Below are positions 7,943 through 15,968 of a DNA stretch of 64,000 nucleotides, piece after piece (the stretch's first letter is position 1; every line of letters begins with the position of its first letter). The stretch comes from Lautropia sp. (GTDB lineage: Bacteria; Pseudomonadota; Gammaproteobacteria; Burkholderiales; Burkholderiaceae_E). The notes under the pieces are model-generated. The model was not told the origin of the DNA. It did not search any database and was given only the letters and a program-made list of their open reading frames with translations. The position numbers and the translations under genes were made by a program. Location: assembly GCA_030532895.1 (NCBI GenBank), contig JAUNKF010000002.1, forward strand, positions 1-64,000, read 5' to 3'.

Positions 7943-9766
7943 ATGCCCAACGCTTTCAACTTCCATGTGTCTCCCTTCGACTGTCTGACGCAGGCCGAAC
8001 AGCATCTGGTGCGGGATAGCCTGAACATCGCTTATTTCAGACCGGGTGAGGTGTTGCTGGATGTGGGCGATGAGCCGAAGCATCTGTTCGTGCTGATCAA
8101 GGGCTATGTGCAGCAGTTCGAAGGCGAGGAGCTGCTGGCCACCTATGGGCCGGATGACAGTTTCGATGGCCGGGCGCTGGTGGCGGGGCGCTCGGGCAGC
8201 CGCTTCGTGGCGCTGGAGGAGCTGCTGGCTTATGAGCTGTCGCGTGAGACGGTGAATACGCTGATCGCCTCGAACGATACCTTCAGTGCACTCGTGTTCT
8301 CGGCCCTGGGCCAGAAGCTGAGTGCGCTGGCCGCGCGTGGCAGCGAGCAGGAAATTCAGTCGCTCAACATGGCACGGGTATCCGAGGCTTATGTGCGGCC
8401 GGCGCATACCGTGCCAGCCAGCACCGACATCGTGTCGGTGGTGCGGCTTTTTCAGCAGGCACACACGAGCAATGTGCTCGTGCGTGATGAAACTGTGTCA
8501 CCGCCGCGCTTGGGGATTTTCACGACGACGGGGTTGCAGCGGGCCATCCTCAGTGGCCAGCCGCTGGATGTGCTGCCCGTGGGTGAGTTGGCGAGTTGGG
8601 ATCTGCTGACGGTGCACCCCGATGATCAGGTGGGGGAGGCACTGGCCATCATGCTGCGGCACGGTGTGCATCGGGTGGTGGTGAAAACGGGGGAGCAGAT
8701 TGCCGGCATTCTGGAGTCGCTCGACGTGTTCAGTTTCCTGTCGAACCATTCGATGCTGATCGGCATGCAATTACGCGATGCCAGCAATCTGGATGAGCTG
8801 GAAAAGGCGGCTGCGCAGATCACGACGATGATCCGCCGGCAATACCGGGCCGGGGCGCGGGTGGGATTTCTGGCGCGGCTCGTGCAGGATCTGAATGCAC
8901 GGCTTTTCGATCGCGCCTGGCAGCTGATCGCACCGCCCGAGCTGGTGGAAAACAGTTGCGTCCTGGTGATGGGCAGCGAAGGTCGGGGCGAGCAGCTGCT
9001 CAAAACCGATCAGGACAACGCGCTGCTGTTGCGCGATGGTTATGCGCCGCCACCCAATCTGGCGTCCATCTGCGAACGATTCGGACAGGCGCTGGCGCAA
9101 TTCGGCTACCCGCCGTGTCCGGGCGGCATCATGATGAGCAATCCGGGCTGGCGGATGCCGGTGTCGGATTTTGCGCGCATGGCACGTCGCTGGTTCGTGA
9201 TGCCGGAAATCGACAGCCTGATGAATCTGGCGATTTTCATGGATGCACACGCTGTCAGTGGCGATGCTTCCTTGCTGGAAGAGCTGAAGGCTCAGGTGGC
9301 CACCTTTGCCACCGACAACGACATGATGCTGAGTCGTTTTGCAGCTGCCATCGATGCCTTCGGCTCGCCCACACGCTGGTGGCAGCGGATGCGGGCCAGT
9401 AGCGACGATGCGCGCATCAACATCAAGAAAGCGGGGATTTTCCCGATCGTGCATGGGGTACGCAGCCTGGCGCTGGCCGAGGGCGTGCAGGAGACGAACA
9501 CCGAGCAGCGTGTGCGGGCGTTGGTGGAGAAGGGCGCGCTCAGTCAGGAAACGGCCGACGAGCTGGTCGAGAGCCTGCACTTCTTCATGGGGGTGAGGTT
9601 GAAGGCCGGGCTGGAGGAGCTGGATCAGGATAAGCCCGTGTCGGGCAAGGTGCCGATCGAGCGCATGACGCCACTCGAGCGCGATCTGCTGAAGGATGCG
9701 TTGCAGGAAGTGAGGCGCTTCAAGGCGCAGATGCGGCTGCGTTTCCGCCTGGGAGCCGTGACATGA
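7943..9766 (+). CDS. cNMP-binding / CBS / DUF294 nucleotidyltransferase-like protein
   Basis: A 607-residue cytoplasmic regulatory protein. In order: a cyclic-nucleotide-binding-type barrel (residues about 15-130, YFRPGEVLLDVGDEPKHLFVLI), a CBS pair (about 150-290), and a DUF294 putative nucleotidyltransferase domain with the GlnD-like signature GSEGRGEQLLKTDQDNAL (about 335-355). A helical DUF294 C-terminal domain follows. The ATG at 7943 has AAGGAGG five bases upstream and is preferred to an earlier in-frame GTG/ATG. Its stop overlaps the exonuclease start (ATGA). In many proteobacteria this pair sits beside actP and acetyl-CoA synthetase genes and is thought to tune acetate metabolism; actP lies 1.6 kb away here. 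The ligand is unknown. Confidence 0.85.
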   Translation: MPNAFNFHVSPFDCLTQAEQHLVRDSLNIAYFRPGEVLLDVGDEPKHLFVLIKGYVQQFEGEELLATYGPDDSFDGRALVAGRSGSRFVALEELLAYELSRETVNTLIASNDTFSALVFSALGQKLSALAARGSEQEIQSLNMARVSEAYVRPAHTVPASTDIVSVVRLFQQAHTSNVLVRDETVSPPRLGIFTTTGLQRAILSGQPLDVLPVGELASWDLLTVHPDDQVGEALAIMLRHGVHRVVVKTGEQIAGILESLDVFSFLSNHSMLIGMQLRDASNLDELEKAAAQITTMIRRQYRAGARVGFLARLVQDLNARLFDRAWQLIAPPELVENSCVLVMGSEGRGEQLLKTDQDNALLLRDGYAPPPNLASICERFGQALAQFGYPPCPGGIMMSNPGWRMPVSDFARMARRWFVMPEIDSLMNLAIFMDAHAVSGDASLLEELKAQVATFATDNDMMLSRFAAAIDAFGSPTRWWQRMRASSDDARINIKKAGIFPIVHGVRSLALAEGVQETNTEQRVRALVEKGALSQETADELVESLHFFMGVRLKAGLEELDQDKPVSGKVPIERMTPLERDLLKDALQEVRRFKAQMRLRFRLGAVT

Positions 9767-10458
9767 TGCACGACCGCCATCTGCTCGATACCGCGCCGGC
9801 CTGGATACAGCGCTGGGCCGAGGGCGTGAAGCGGGGCTGGCAGCGCCGGCGGCTCAAGGATCCGCAATGGGATTTCCTGTTCGAGCCGCCGCCCCCGAAT
9901 GAATGGGTGTCGGTGGATTGTGAAACCACCGGCCTGAACGTGCGGCAGGACGAGATCATCGCGATCGGGGCGACCAGAATCGTGGGCCGCCGGATCATGA
10001 CGAGCGAGCGGCTGGAGCTGCTGGTCAGGCCCGAGCGCGAAGTGAAGGCCGACAGCGTGCAGGTGCACCGCCTGCGCACCCAGGATGTGGCCGATGGGCT
10101 GCCCCCGTGCGAGGCGATGACGAAGCTGCTGCATTTCATCGGCAGCCGGCCGCTGGTGGGCTATTACCTGGAATTCGACGTGGCGATGATCAACCGCGCG
10201 CTGAAGCAGTGCTTCGGCCTCACGCTGCCGCAACCGAAGATCGAGGTGTCGGCCCTGTACTACGACCATGTGTTCCGGCAGCTGCCGCTGTACAAGCAGC
10301 ACGAGAGCGCCGATATCGACCTGCGCTTTGCCACCATCCTGAAGGCGCTGGACGTGCCGGCGCGCGAGGCCCACGATGCGCTCAATGATGCGGTGATGGC
10401 GGCGCTGGCCTTCATCAAACTGCGGGCGCTGCGGGGGGAGTGGGGAGAGGATGATTGA
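9763..10458 (+). CDS. DnaQ-like 3'-5' exonuclease
   Basis: A 231-residue DEDDh-superfamily exonuclease. Exo I is SVDCETTGLNVRQDEIIAIG (Asp, Glu), Exo II lies around VGYYLEFDVAMINRAL (Asp) and Exo III is AREAHDALNDA (His, Asp), so all catalytic positions are present. An N-terminal segment of about 45 basic residues precedes the fold, as in the actP-linked exonucleases rather than in DNA polymerase III epsilon. It is translationally coupled to the CBS/DUF294 gene by a 4-bp ATGA overlap. The likely substrate is DNA or a small nucleotide; the linkage to acetate genes suggests a regulatory rather than a replicative role, which is inference. Confidence 0.85.
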   Translation: MMHDRHLLDTAPAWIQRWAEGVKRGWQRRRLKDPQWDFLFEPPPPNEWVSVDCETTGLNVRQDEIIAIGATRIVGRRIMTSERLELLVRPEREVKADSVQVHRLRTQDVADGLPPCEAMTKLLHFIGSRPLVGYYLEFDVAMINRALKQCFGLTLPQPKIEVSALYYDHVFRQLPLYKQHESADIDLRFATILKALDVPAREAHDALNDAVMAALAFIKLRALRGEWGEDD

Positions 10459-10507
10459 GGAACAACAGGGACAGATCATGTCATGAAGACTGAATGTTCA
10501 TTGGGTG

Positions 10508-10545
10508 AGATATACCTTGATATATATCTTTGGTGGCGCTATAGT
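10508..10545 (+). promoter_or_regulatory. vapBC promoter with overlapping operator palindrome
   Basis: A -35 TTGATA (10517-10522), 17-bp spacer and -10 TATAGT (10540-10545) precede vapB. An inverted repeat AGATATA...TATATATCT (10508-10529) covers the -35 box, as expected for autorepression by VapB/VapBC. Confidence 0.65.
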
Positions 10546-10582
10546 GACGCTACCAGCACATTTGTCCATGAGGTATTGGATC

Positions 10583-10831
10583 ATGCAGATAGCCAAGCTC
10601 TTCAATAATGGGAGAAGTCAGGCAGTCCGTTTGCCAGCGGCTTTTCGTTTTGAGGGGACCGAGGTTTACGTTCGACGCGATGAGACGACAGGGGATGTGA
10701 TCTTGTCCAAGCGTCCTTCGGACTGGAGTGGGTTTCTTGAAGCTGTTAGCCAATGTCAGGGGGAGACGCTGGATATCGTGAGGGATGAGAAACCAGCGGT
10801 GCGAGATCCGTTTGAGGCATGGACGGAATGA
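10583..10831 (+). CDS. vapB: VapB-type antitoxin
   Basis: An 82-residue AbrB/MazE-fold antitoxin starting MQIAKLFNNGRSQAVRLPAA, the signature of type II VapB DNA-binding domains; the C-terminal half (FLEAVSQCQGETLDIVRD) would wrap the toxin. The frame is open further upstream but the ATG at 10583 fits the family start and lies about 30 bp after the predicted promoter start. It overlaps vapC by four bases (ATGA). Base composition is visibly more AT-rich than the neighbours, consistent with acquisition. Confidence 0.88.
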   Translation: MQIAKLFNNGRSQAVRLPAAFRFEGTEVYVRRDETTGDVILSKRPSDWSGFLEAVSQCQGETLDIVRDEKPAVRDPFEAWTE

Positions 10832-11229
10832 AGCGCTACATGTTGGATACAAACATGGTTTCACTTGCAATCAGAGGGGATGCTGCCGTGTTGGCTTGTC
10901 TGAAGGCGGTGCCTATGGCATGGCTGTGCATCTCGTCCATCACGCATGCTGAAATCATGTATGGCCTTGCCAAAAAACCGAATGCAGTGCGTCTTCACCG
11001 AGCCGTGTCAGAATTCCTTCGACGGGTTGAGGTGCTACCGTTTGATGGATGCGCGTCAGATCACTATGGAACGTTCAGGTATGAGCTTGAGCGGACAGGT
11101 AAGTGCCTTTCTTCGTTTGACATGATGATCGCTGCACATGCACATGCTGTTTCTGCCATTCTGGTGACACATGACTTGGCATTTCATCAAATTGATGGGT
11201 TGATGGTAGAAGACTGGGCGGAGAGGTGA
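10828..11229 (+). CDS. vapC: VapC PIN-domain ribonuclease toxin
   Basis: A 133-residue PIN-domain toxin. The four acidic positions are present: Asp in YMLDTNM, Glu in THAEIMYGL, Asp in SFDMMIAAHA and Asp in LVTHD. It cleaves RNA (often initiator tRNA) when freed from VapB. The ATG at 10828 overlaps the vapB stop; an ATG three codons earlier is possible. The AT-rich module sits between the exonuclease and actP genes, which are adjacent in many relatives, so it looks inserted. Confidence 0.9.
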   Translation: MKRYMLDTNMVSLAIRGDAAVLACLKAVPMAWLCISSITHAEIMYGLAKKPNAVRLHRAVSEFLRRVEVLPFDGCASDHYGTFRYELERTGKCLSSFDMMIAAHAHAVSAILVTHDLAFHQIDGLMVEDWAER

Positions 11230-11251
11230 TCGTCCTGCACATGAACAGAAG

Positions 11252-11287
11252 AAGGCCCACCCCCGGTTTCGGAAGGTGGGCCTTTTT
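11252..11287 (+). terminator. Rho-independent terminator after vapC
   Basis: The AAGGCCCACC / GGTGGGCCTT stem is followed by a T run (TTTTT); a strong hairpin 20 bp after the vapC stop. Confidence 0.8.
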
Positions 11288-11354
11288 GATGCCTGTTTGA
11301 TGCTCATTGGCCGGCGCTCGATGGCGTTCAAACCGCGCCGTGTCGAGTGCCCCA

Positions 11355-11377
11355 GGGGCTTTTCAGGTGAAAGCCCC
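11355..11377 (-). terminator. Possible terminator after actP
   Basis: GGGGCTTTT ... AAAGCCCC hairpin just downstream of the actP stop on the minus strand; without a clear T run it is weaker than the vapC terminator. Confidence 0.45.
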
Positions 11378-11394
11378 CGATGGCCGGATGAGGA

Positions 11395-13170
11395 TCAGTG
11401 GCTGCTGGCCTTCGAGGCACCGTAGCCGGTTTCGGAACGCACCTGCTGGGCGGCGAAGGCTTCACGCTCCTTGGCCGCCTGCTCGCTGTTGTCGAGCAGC
11501 GAGAACAGCCACACGCCCAAAAAGCCCAGCGTCATCGAGAAGAGGGCCGGCGAGGTGTAGGGGAAGGGGGCGGAACCTTTGGGGTTGCCGAGCGTGGCTT
11601 CCCACACCGAGGGCGACAGGATCGTCAGGATGACCGAGGCTGCCAGACCCAGGAAACCGCCGATGACGGCGCCACGGGTGGTGGTGCCTTTCCACAGGAC
11701 CGACAGGAACAGCACGGGGAAGTTGGCCGACGCGGCCACCGCGAAAGCCAGCGACACCATGAAGGCGATGTTCTGCTTCTCGAACAGGATGCCCAGCAGC
11801 ACGGCGATGATGCCGAGCGCCAACGTGGTGATGCGCGAGACTTTCAGCTCCGAGGCGCTGTCGGCCTTGCCCTGCTTGATGACGGTGGCATACAGATCGT
11901 GCGACACGGCCGAGGCGCCCGAGAGCGTGAGGCCGGCCACGACGGCCAGGATGGTGGCGAAGGCCACGGCCGAGATGAAGCCGTAGAACACGTCACCGCC
12001 CACCGATTTGGCCACCAGCACGGCTGCCATGTTCGAGGTACCTGCGCCGCCGTGGATCACACCCTTCACCGTGTCGGCGAACTCGGGGTTCGTCAGCACG
12101 AGCGTGATGGCGCCAAAGCCGATGATGAAGATGACGGCGTAGAAGTAGCCGATCCAGGTGGTGGCCCAGAACACGGATTTGCGGGCTTCCTTGGCATCCG
12201 GCACCGTGAAGAAGCGCATCAGGATGTGGGGCAGGCCGGCGGTGCCGAACATCAGTGCCATGCCGAAGGAAATGGCCGAGACCGGATCCTTGATGAAGCC
12301 ACCCGGCCCCATGATCGACAGGCCCGTGGCAGCCGCCTCTTCGGCGCTTTGGCCCGCGTTTTTCGCGATCTCGGTTTTCACGCGCACGCCGTCGGCGAAC
12401 AGCGCTTCGAGGCTGAAACCATAGTGCGACAGCACCATGAAGCCCATGAAGGTGACACCGCAGAGCAGCAGCACGGCCTTGATGATCTGCACCCAGGTGG
12501 TGGCGGTCATGCCGCCGAACATCACGTAGATCATCATCAACGCGCCGACCAGCACGACGGCGATCCAGTAGTCGAGGCCGAAGAGCAGCTTGATCAGCTG
12601 GCCGGCGCCCACCATCTGGGCGATCAGGTAGAAGGCCACGACGACCAGCGTGCCGGAGGCGGCGAAGAGCCGGATCGGCTTTTGCTGGAAGCGGTAGCCG
12701 GCCACGTCGGCAAAGGTGAACTTGCCGAGGTTGCGAAGGCGTTCGGCCAGGAGGAAGGTGAGAATCGGCCACCCGACCAGAAAGCCGATGGCGTAGATCA
12801 GGCCGTCATAACCGTTGGCCATCACGGCTGCGGCAATACCGAGGAAGGAGGCGGCCGACATGTAGTCACCGGCGATGGCCAGGCCGTTCTGGAACCCGCT
12901 GATGCCGCCACCGGCCGTGTAGAAATCGGCGGCCGATTTGGTGCGGCCAGCTGCCCATTTGGTGATCCAGAGCGTGGCGCAGACGAAGACGACGAACATG
13001 ATGATCGCCGTCCAGTTGGTGGCCTGCTTGGCGGCCTCGCCGACATCACCGCCTGCGGCCAGGGCCAGACCGGGGGCCAGCAGGGTGCTGAGGGTGGCGG
13101 CTGCCCAGGTTGACCGCACAGGCCGAGAAGCGCTCATGGCGTGGGGATGGTCGTTCATGCGGTCACTCAT
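11395..13170 (-). CDS. actP: Cation/acetate symporter ActP
   Basis: A 591-residue sodium:solute symporter (SLC5 type) with about 13-14 membrane segments. It begins with a signal-like N-terminal helix ([13 protein letters not shown]), then [24 protein letters not shown], followed by [20 protein letters not shown] and the conserved core [13 protein letters not shown]. These match ActP, which imports acetate and other short monocarboxylates (propionate, glycolate). The start overlaps the yjcH stop by four bases. The CBS/DUF294 and exonuclease genes downstream on the other strand are its usual neighbours. Confidence 0.93.
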   Translation of the reverse strand: MSDRMNDHPHAMSASRPVRSTWAAATLSTLLAPGLALAAGGDVGEAAKQATNWTAIIMFVVFVCATLWITKWAAGRTKSAADFYTAGGGISGFQNGLAIAGDYMSAASFLGIAAAVMANGYDGLIYAIGFLVGWPILTFLLAERLRNLGKFTFADVAGYRFQQKPIRLFAASGTLVVVAFYLIAQMVGAGQLIKLLFGLDYWIAVVLVGALMMIYVMFGGMTATTWVQIIKAVLLLCGVTFMGFMVLSHYGFSLEALFADGVRVKTEIAKNAGQSAEEAAATGLSIMGPGGFIKDPVSAISFGMALMFGTAGLPHILMRFFTVPDAKEARKSVFWATTWIGYFYAVIFIIGFGAITLVLTNPEFADTVKGVIHGGAGTSNMAAVLVAKSVGGDVFYGFISAVAFATILAVVAGLTLSGASAVSHDLYATVIKQGKADSASELKVSRITTLALGIIAVLLGILFEKQNIAFMVSLAFAVAASANFPVLFLSVLWKGTTTRGAVIGGFLGLAASVILTILSPSVWEATLGNPKGSAPFPYTSPALFSMTLGFLGVWLFSLLDNSEQAAKEREAFAAQQVRSETGYGASKASSH

Positions 13171-13478
13171 TGGGTGGTGTCCTTCAGAATGTCACGGGTT
13201 TGGGCGTCATATTGGTTGTTGGCACGGAAGACGTAGACGCCGGTGATGATGACGGTGAAGATGATGACACCCAGCCCGATCGGGATGCCGATGGTGGTGA
13301 CGCCGTTGTCGGCCACGGGCGTGGCCAGAAACTGCTTGTCGAATGCGATCAGCCCGATGTAGCCGTAGTAGACGATCAGCATCAGGATGGTCAACGTCCA
13401 GCCGAAGGTGTTCCGCTCTTTTTTGAGTTTCTGATATTGCGGATGACGTTGTATGTTGTCGACGACAGGATCAGACAT
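13167..13478 (-). CDS. yjcH: DUF485 inner-membrane protein YjcH
   Basis: A 103-residue protein with two membrane helices ([23 protein letters not shown] and [18 protein letters not shown]). This is the DUF485 family that almost always precedes actP and is thought to assist the symporter. The ATG at 13478 has AAGGAGA upstream; an earlier in-frame start is not supported. Coupled to actP by ATGA overlap. Confidence 0.92.
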   Translation of the reverse strand: MSDPVVDNIQRHPQYQKLKKERNTFGWTLTILMLIVYYGYIGLIAFDKQFLATPVADNGVTTIGIPIGLGVIIFTVIITGVYVFRANNQYDAQTRDILKDTTQ

Positions 13479-13628
13479 GATGGTCTCCTTCTTGGTTGTC
13501 GGCACGGATGCTGTGCGGCTGCGACTGTGAAGGAGGCCATTCCTTTCAGCAAGACGGGAAAACGCTAAGGGATTTGTTTTCCTAGGAATAACCCTGTTTT
13601 TTCAGAAAATGCTAATTCATTGCATGGC

Positions 13629-13687
13629 GGCGTGTCAGCGTGCGGTTTTGGGGCCAGCGAGGGGACGAATCAGTGCATGACACGCTC
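13629..13687. repeat. Dispersed palindromic element, copy 3
   Basis: Left arm GCGTGTCAGCGTGC (13630-13643), core GGGGACGAATCA, right arm GTGCATGACACGCTC (13673-13687). It lies in the spacer between divergently read yjcH and the end of purU. Confidence 0.65.
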
Positions 13688-13732
13688 GAGCGCGTCAACA
13701 GGGAATGATGTCCAGAAGCCAGGTCGCAAGGA

Positions 13733-14599
13733 TCAACGGAAGACGATCGTCTTGTTGCCATCGATCAGCACCCGGTGTTCGGCATGCCATTGCACGGCAC
13801 GGGCCAGCACCAGGCTTTCGATGTCGCCACCGAGGGCGGTCAGCCGTTCGGCGTTCATCGCGTGATCGACCCGTTCCACGTCCTGCTCGATGATCGGCCC
13901 CTCATCGAGGTCTGGCGTCACATAATGCGCGGTGGCCCCGATGATTTTGACGCCGCGCTGGTGGGCCTGGTGGTAGGGGCGGGCGCCCTTGAAGCTGGGC
14001 AGGAAGGAATGATGGATGTTGATGGCGCGTCCCTGCAGTTGCCGGCACATCTCGTCCGACAGGATCTGCATGTAGCGGGCCAGCACCACGAGCTGGGCGC
14101 CACTCCGTTCGATGATGTCGAGCTGACGGGCCTCGACCTCGGCCTTGTCGTGCCCGGCCATCGGTGTGTGGTGAAACGGGATCCGATGGGCATCGGCCAA
14201 CGGGCGGAAGTCTTCGTGATTCGAGACGATGGCGCGCACCTCGATCGGCAGCAGCCCTGTCTGTGCCCGAAAGAGCAGGTCGTTCAGACAGTGCCCCTGC
14301 CGCGAGACCATGATCAGCGTGGGCATTTTCTCCCCGGCCACCGACAACTGCCATTGCAGCGAAAAGCGGGCCGCCAGATCGGTCAGTGCCTGATGGAGCG
14401 TCTCGCGGGTGGCTCTGGCATCGGCCGTTGGCGGGGTATGGCTGAACTGCACCCGCATGAAGAAGAGGCCCGAATCCACGTCGTTGTACTGGGCCGCTTC
14501 GGTGATGTTGCTGTCGAGGTCCAAGAGCAGGCCGCTCACGGCATGCACGATGCCGGGCCGGTCGGGGCAGGTGAGGGTCAGGATGTATTCGGTGGACAC
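13733..14599 (-). CDS. purU: Formyltetrahydrofolate deformylase
   Basis: A 288-residue enzyme hydrolysing 10-formyl-THF to formate and THF, balancing one-carbon pools. An N-terminal ACT domain (residues 5-75, TLTCPDRPGIVHAVSGLLLD) is followed by the formyltransferase fold with IVSNHEDFRPLA (catalytic Asn/His) and the conserved NIHHSFLPSFKGARPYHQA. The catalytic Asp is in the TPDLDEGPIIEQD stretch. The start codon is GTG without a clear Shine-Dalgarno. It stands alone in the window. Confidence 0.95.
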   Translation of the reverse strand: MSTEYILTLTCPDRPGIVHAVSGLLLDLDSNITEAAQYNDVDSGLFFMRVQFSHTPPTADARATRETLHQALTDLAARFSLQWQLSVAGEKMPTLIMVSRQGHCLNDLLFRAQTGLLPIEVRAIVSNHEDFRPLADAHRIPFHHTPMAGHDKAEVEARQLDIIERSGAQLVVLARYMQILSDEMCRQLQGRAINIHHSFLPSFKGARPYHQAHQRGVKIIGATAHYVTPDLDEGPIIEQDVERVDHAMNAERLTALGGDIESLVLARAVQWHAEHRVLIDGNKTIVFR

Positions 14600-14967
14600 G
14601 GGCGTTGTGGGCTTGGATACGGGCGGGGCGTCAGGCGACGAGGGGCCGTCAGGACAAGAGGGCTGCCAACGAGCGGGCGTGGTGTGCGGGCCTGGCTTCA
14701 GGTATCAGGCTGTGCGTCTCAGGCCCGGATTGCGCCTCGCGACAACCATCGTTGGTGCGTGGCCGTGCATGACAGGCTTCATGCACGCGAGCCAGCGGTT
14801 TGGCGCGGTTTCGGATCATAGCACCGGGCGGCTGGATGGCCGATCAATCGGCCGCGTGCTGTTGTCATCTGTTGCAATCGGGGGAGATGGCATCGGCTAC
14901 CATACCAGTCATCTGCTTCATGACATCGATCAACAGCTTGATCCGCACAGGATCTGGAGAGAAGAGC
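14600..14967. other. Spacer between purU and the outer-membrane protein gene
   Basis: A gene-free stretch serving as upstream region for both divergent genes. The only structured element is the short inverted repeat at 14764-14787. No promoter with good boxes could be picked by eye. Confidence 0.4.
14764..14787. repeat. Dispersed palindromic element, compact copy 4
   Basis: A perfect 9-bp inverted repeat CGTGCATGA / TCATGCACG with a 6-nt loop (CAGGCT). It is the most compact version of the family arms. Confidence 0.6.
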
Positions 14968-15714
14968 ATGTTCGTCTTGAAAGCGCCGTCGGCCCGCGTC
15001 GGGCTGGCTGCCATCGTCGCCGCCGCAGGTATGGCGGCTGTTTCCCAGGCCCAGGCGGCCGATTATCTGAACAGCCTGGAACTGTTGTCGCAGGACAACT
15101 TCCGTAGCCTGTCGGAGAACGTCGGCTCGGGCATCTCCTTCAAGGGCATCGTGCCCGCTGAAGGGCTGGGCATCACGGGGTTCGACATCAACGCCTTTGC
15201 CACCGCCATCGAGGTGAAGGATCGCGGCCTGTGGCGTAACGCCTCGCGTGGTGTCGAGGTCGACAAATGGGTGCCGATGACGGGCGTTCGCCTGCACAAG
15301 GGCCTGCCGGGCAATGTGGATGTTGGTGGTTTCTACAGCCAGAGCTCCCGTGACATCAAAGCTTATGGTGGTGAGCTGCGTTGGGCCTTCATCGAAGGCA
15401 ACACCTTCCTGCCGGCCGTGGCCGTGCGCGGCTCCATGTCGAAGCTCACCGGCATCGATCAGCTGAAGCTGACGACGACGGGCATCGACCTGTCGATCTC
15501 CAAGGGCATCCTGATGTTCACCCCCTATGCCGGTATCGGCAAGGTGTGGGTGCAGAGCACGCCGCAGAACGTGCCGGGTCTGAAGAAGGAGTCCTTCTCG
15601 CTGAACAAGGCTTTCATCGGCCTGAACATCAACCTGGGCATCAATCTGGCGCTCGAAGCCGATCGAACGGGCGACGTCTCCAGCTACAGCGTGAAGGCCG
15701 GCATTCGCTTCTGA
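14968..15714 (+). CDS. Small outer-membrane beta-barrel protein
   Basis: A 248-residue protein with a clear signal peptide (ARVGLAAIVAAAGMAAVSQAQA) and a mature region of alternating strands ending in ...VKAGIRF, the terminal Phe of a barrel. Segments such as FSLNKAFIGLNINLGINLALEADRTG look like transmembrane hairpins, giving perhaps 8-10 strands, similar in size to YfaZ/OmpW-like proteins. The ATG at 14968 follows GGAGAGAAGAGC, a plausible ribosome site. Function is unknown; it is followed by a strong hairpin shared with convergent pgi. Confidence 0.75.
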   Translation: MFVLKAPSARVGLAAIVAAAGMAAVSQAQAADYLNSLELLSQDNFRSLSENVGSGISFKGIVPAEGLGITGFDINAFATAIEVKDRGLWRNASRGVEVDKWVPMTGVRLHKGLPGNVDVGGFYSQSSRDIKAYGGELRWAFIEGNTFLPAVAVRGSMSKLTGIDQLKLTTTGIDLSISKGILMFTPYAGIGKVWVQSTPQNVPGLKKESFSLNKAFIGLNINLGINLALEADRTGDVSSYSVKAGIRF

Positions 15715-15892
15715 TCAGACAGGGATCAGCAGCAGCGCGCAGAGTCTGAAGCCGGTGGCCGTCATCAGGGGGCACCGGCTTCAGCGTATCGGGGGTCTTC
15801 AAGGCGTCCGGACAGGCGCGTGGCACGCCGTCTGGCGGGATGTGTCGGGCGGCGGACTCATGATCCCGAACGAACAGGATCCTGAACGACAC

Positions 15893-15927
15893 GATGGCCA
15901 GGCACAAGGGTTTTGTGCCTGGCCATC
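15893..15927. terminator. Bidirectional hairpin between the barrel gene and pgi
   Basis: Perfect 15-bp stem GATGGCCAGGCACAA / TTGTGCCTGGCCATC with a 5-nt loop, followed on the plus side by GTTGTT. It sits between two convergent genes, so it probably stops transcription from both sides. Confidence 0.7.
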
Positions 15928-15968
15928 GTTGTTCGTGCTGGCTGAACGGCGGGGCAATCCGGCCTTGG

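Noticed and set aside
11398-13113. 571-codon plus-strand open frame opposite actP
   Set aside because: A shadow frame of the GC-rich actP gene; composition is His/Gly/Gln-biased with no domain.
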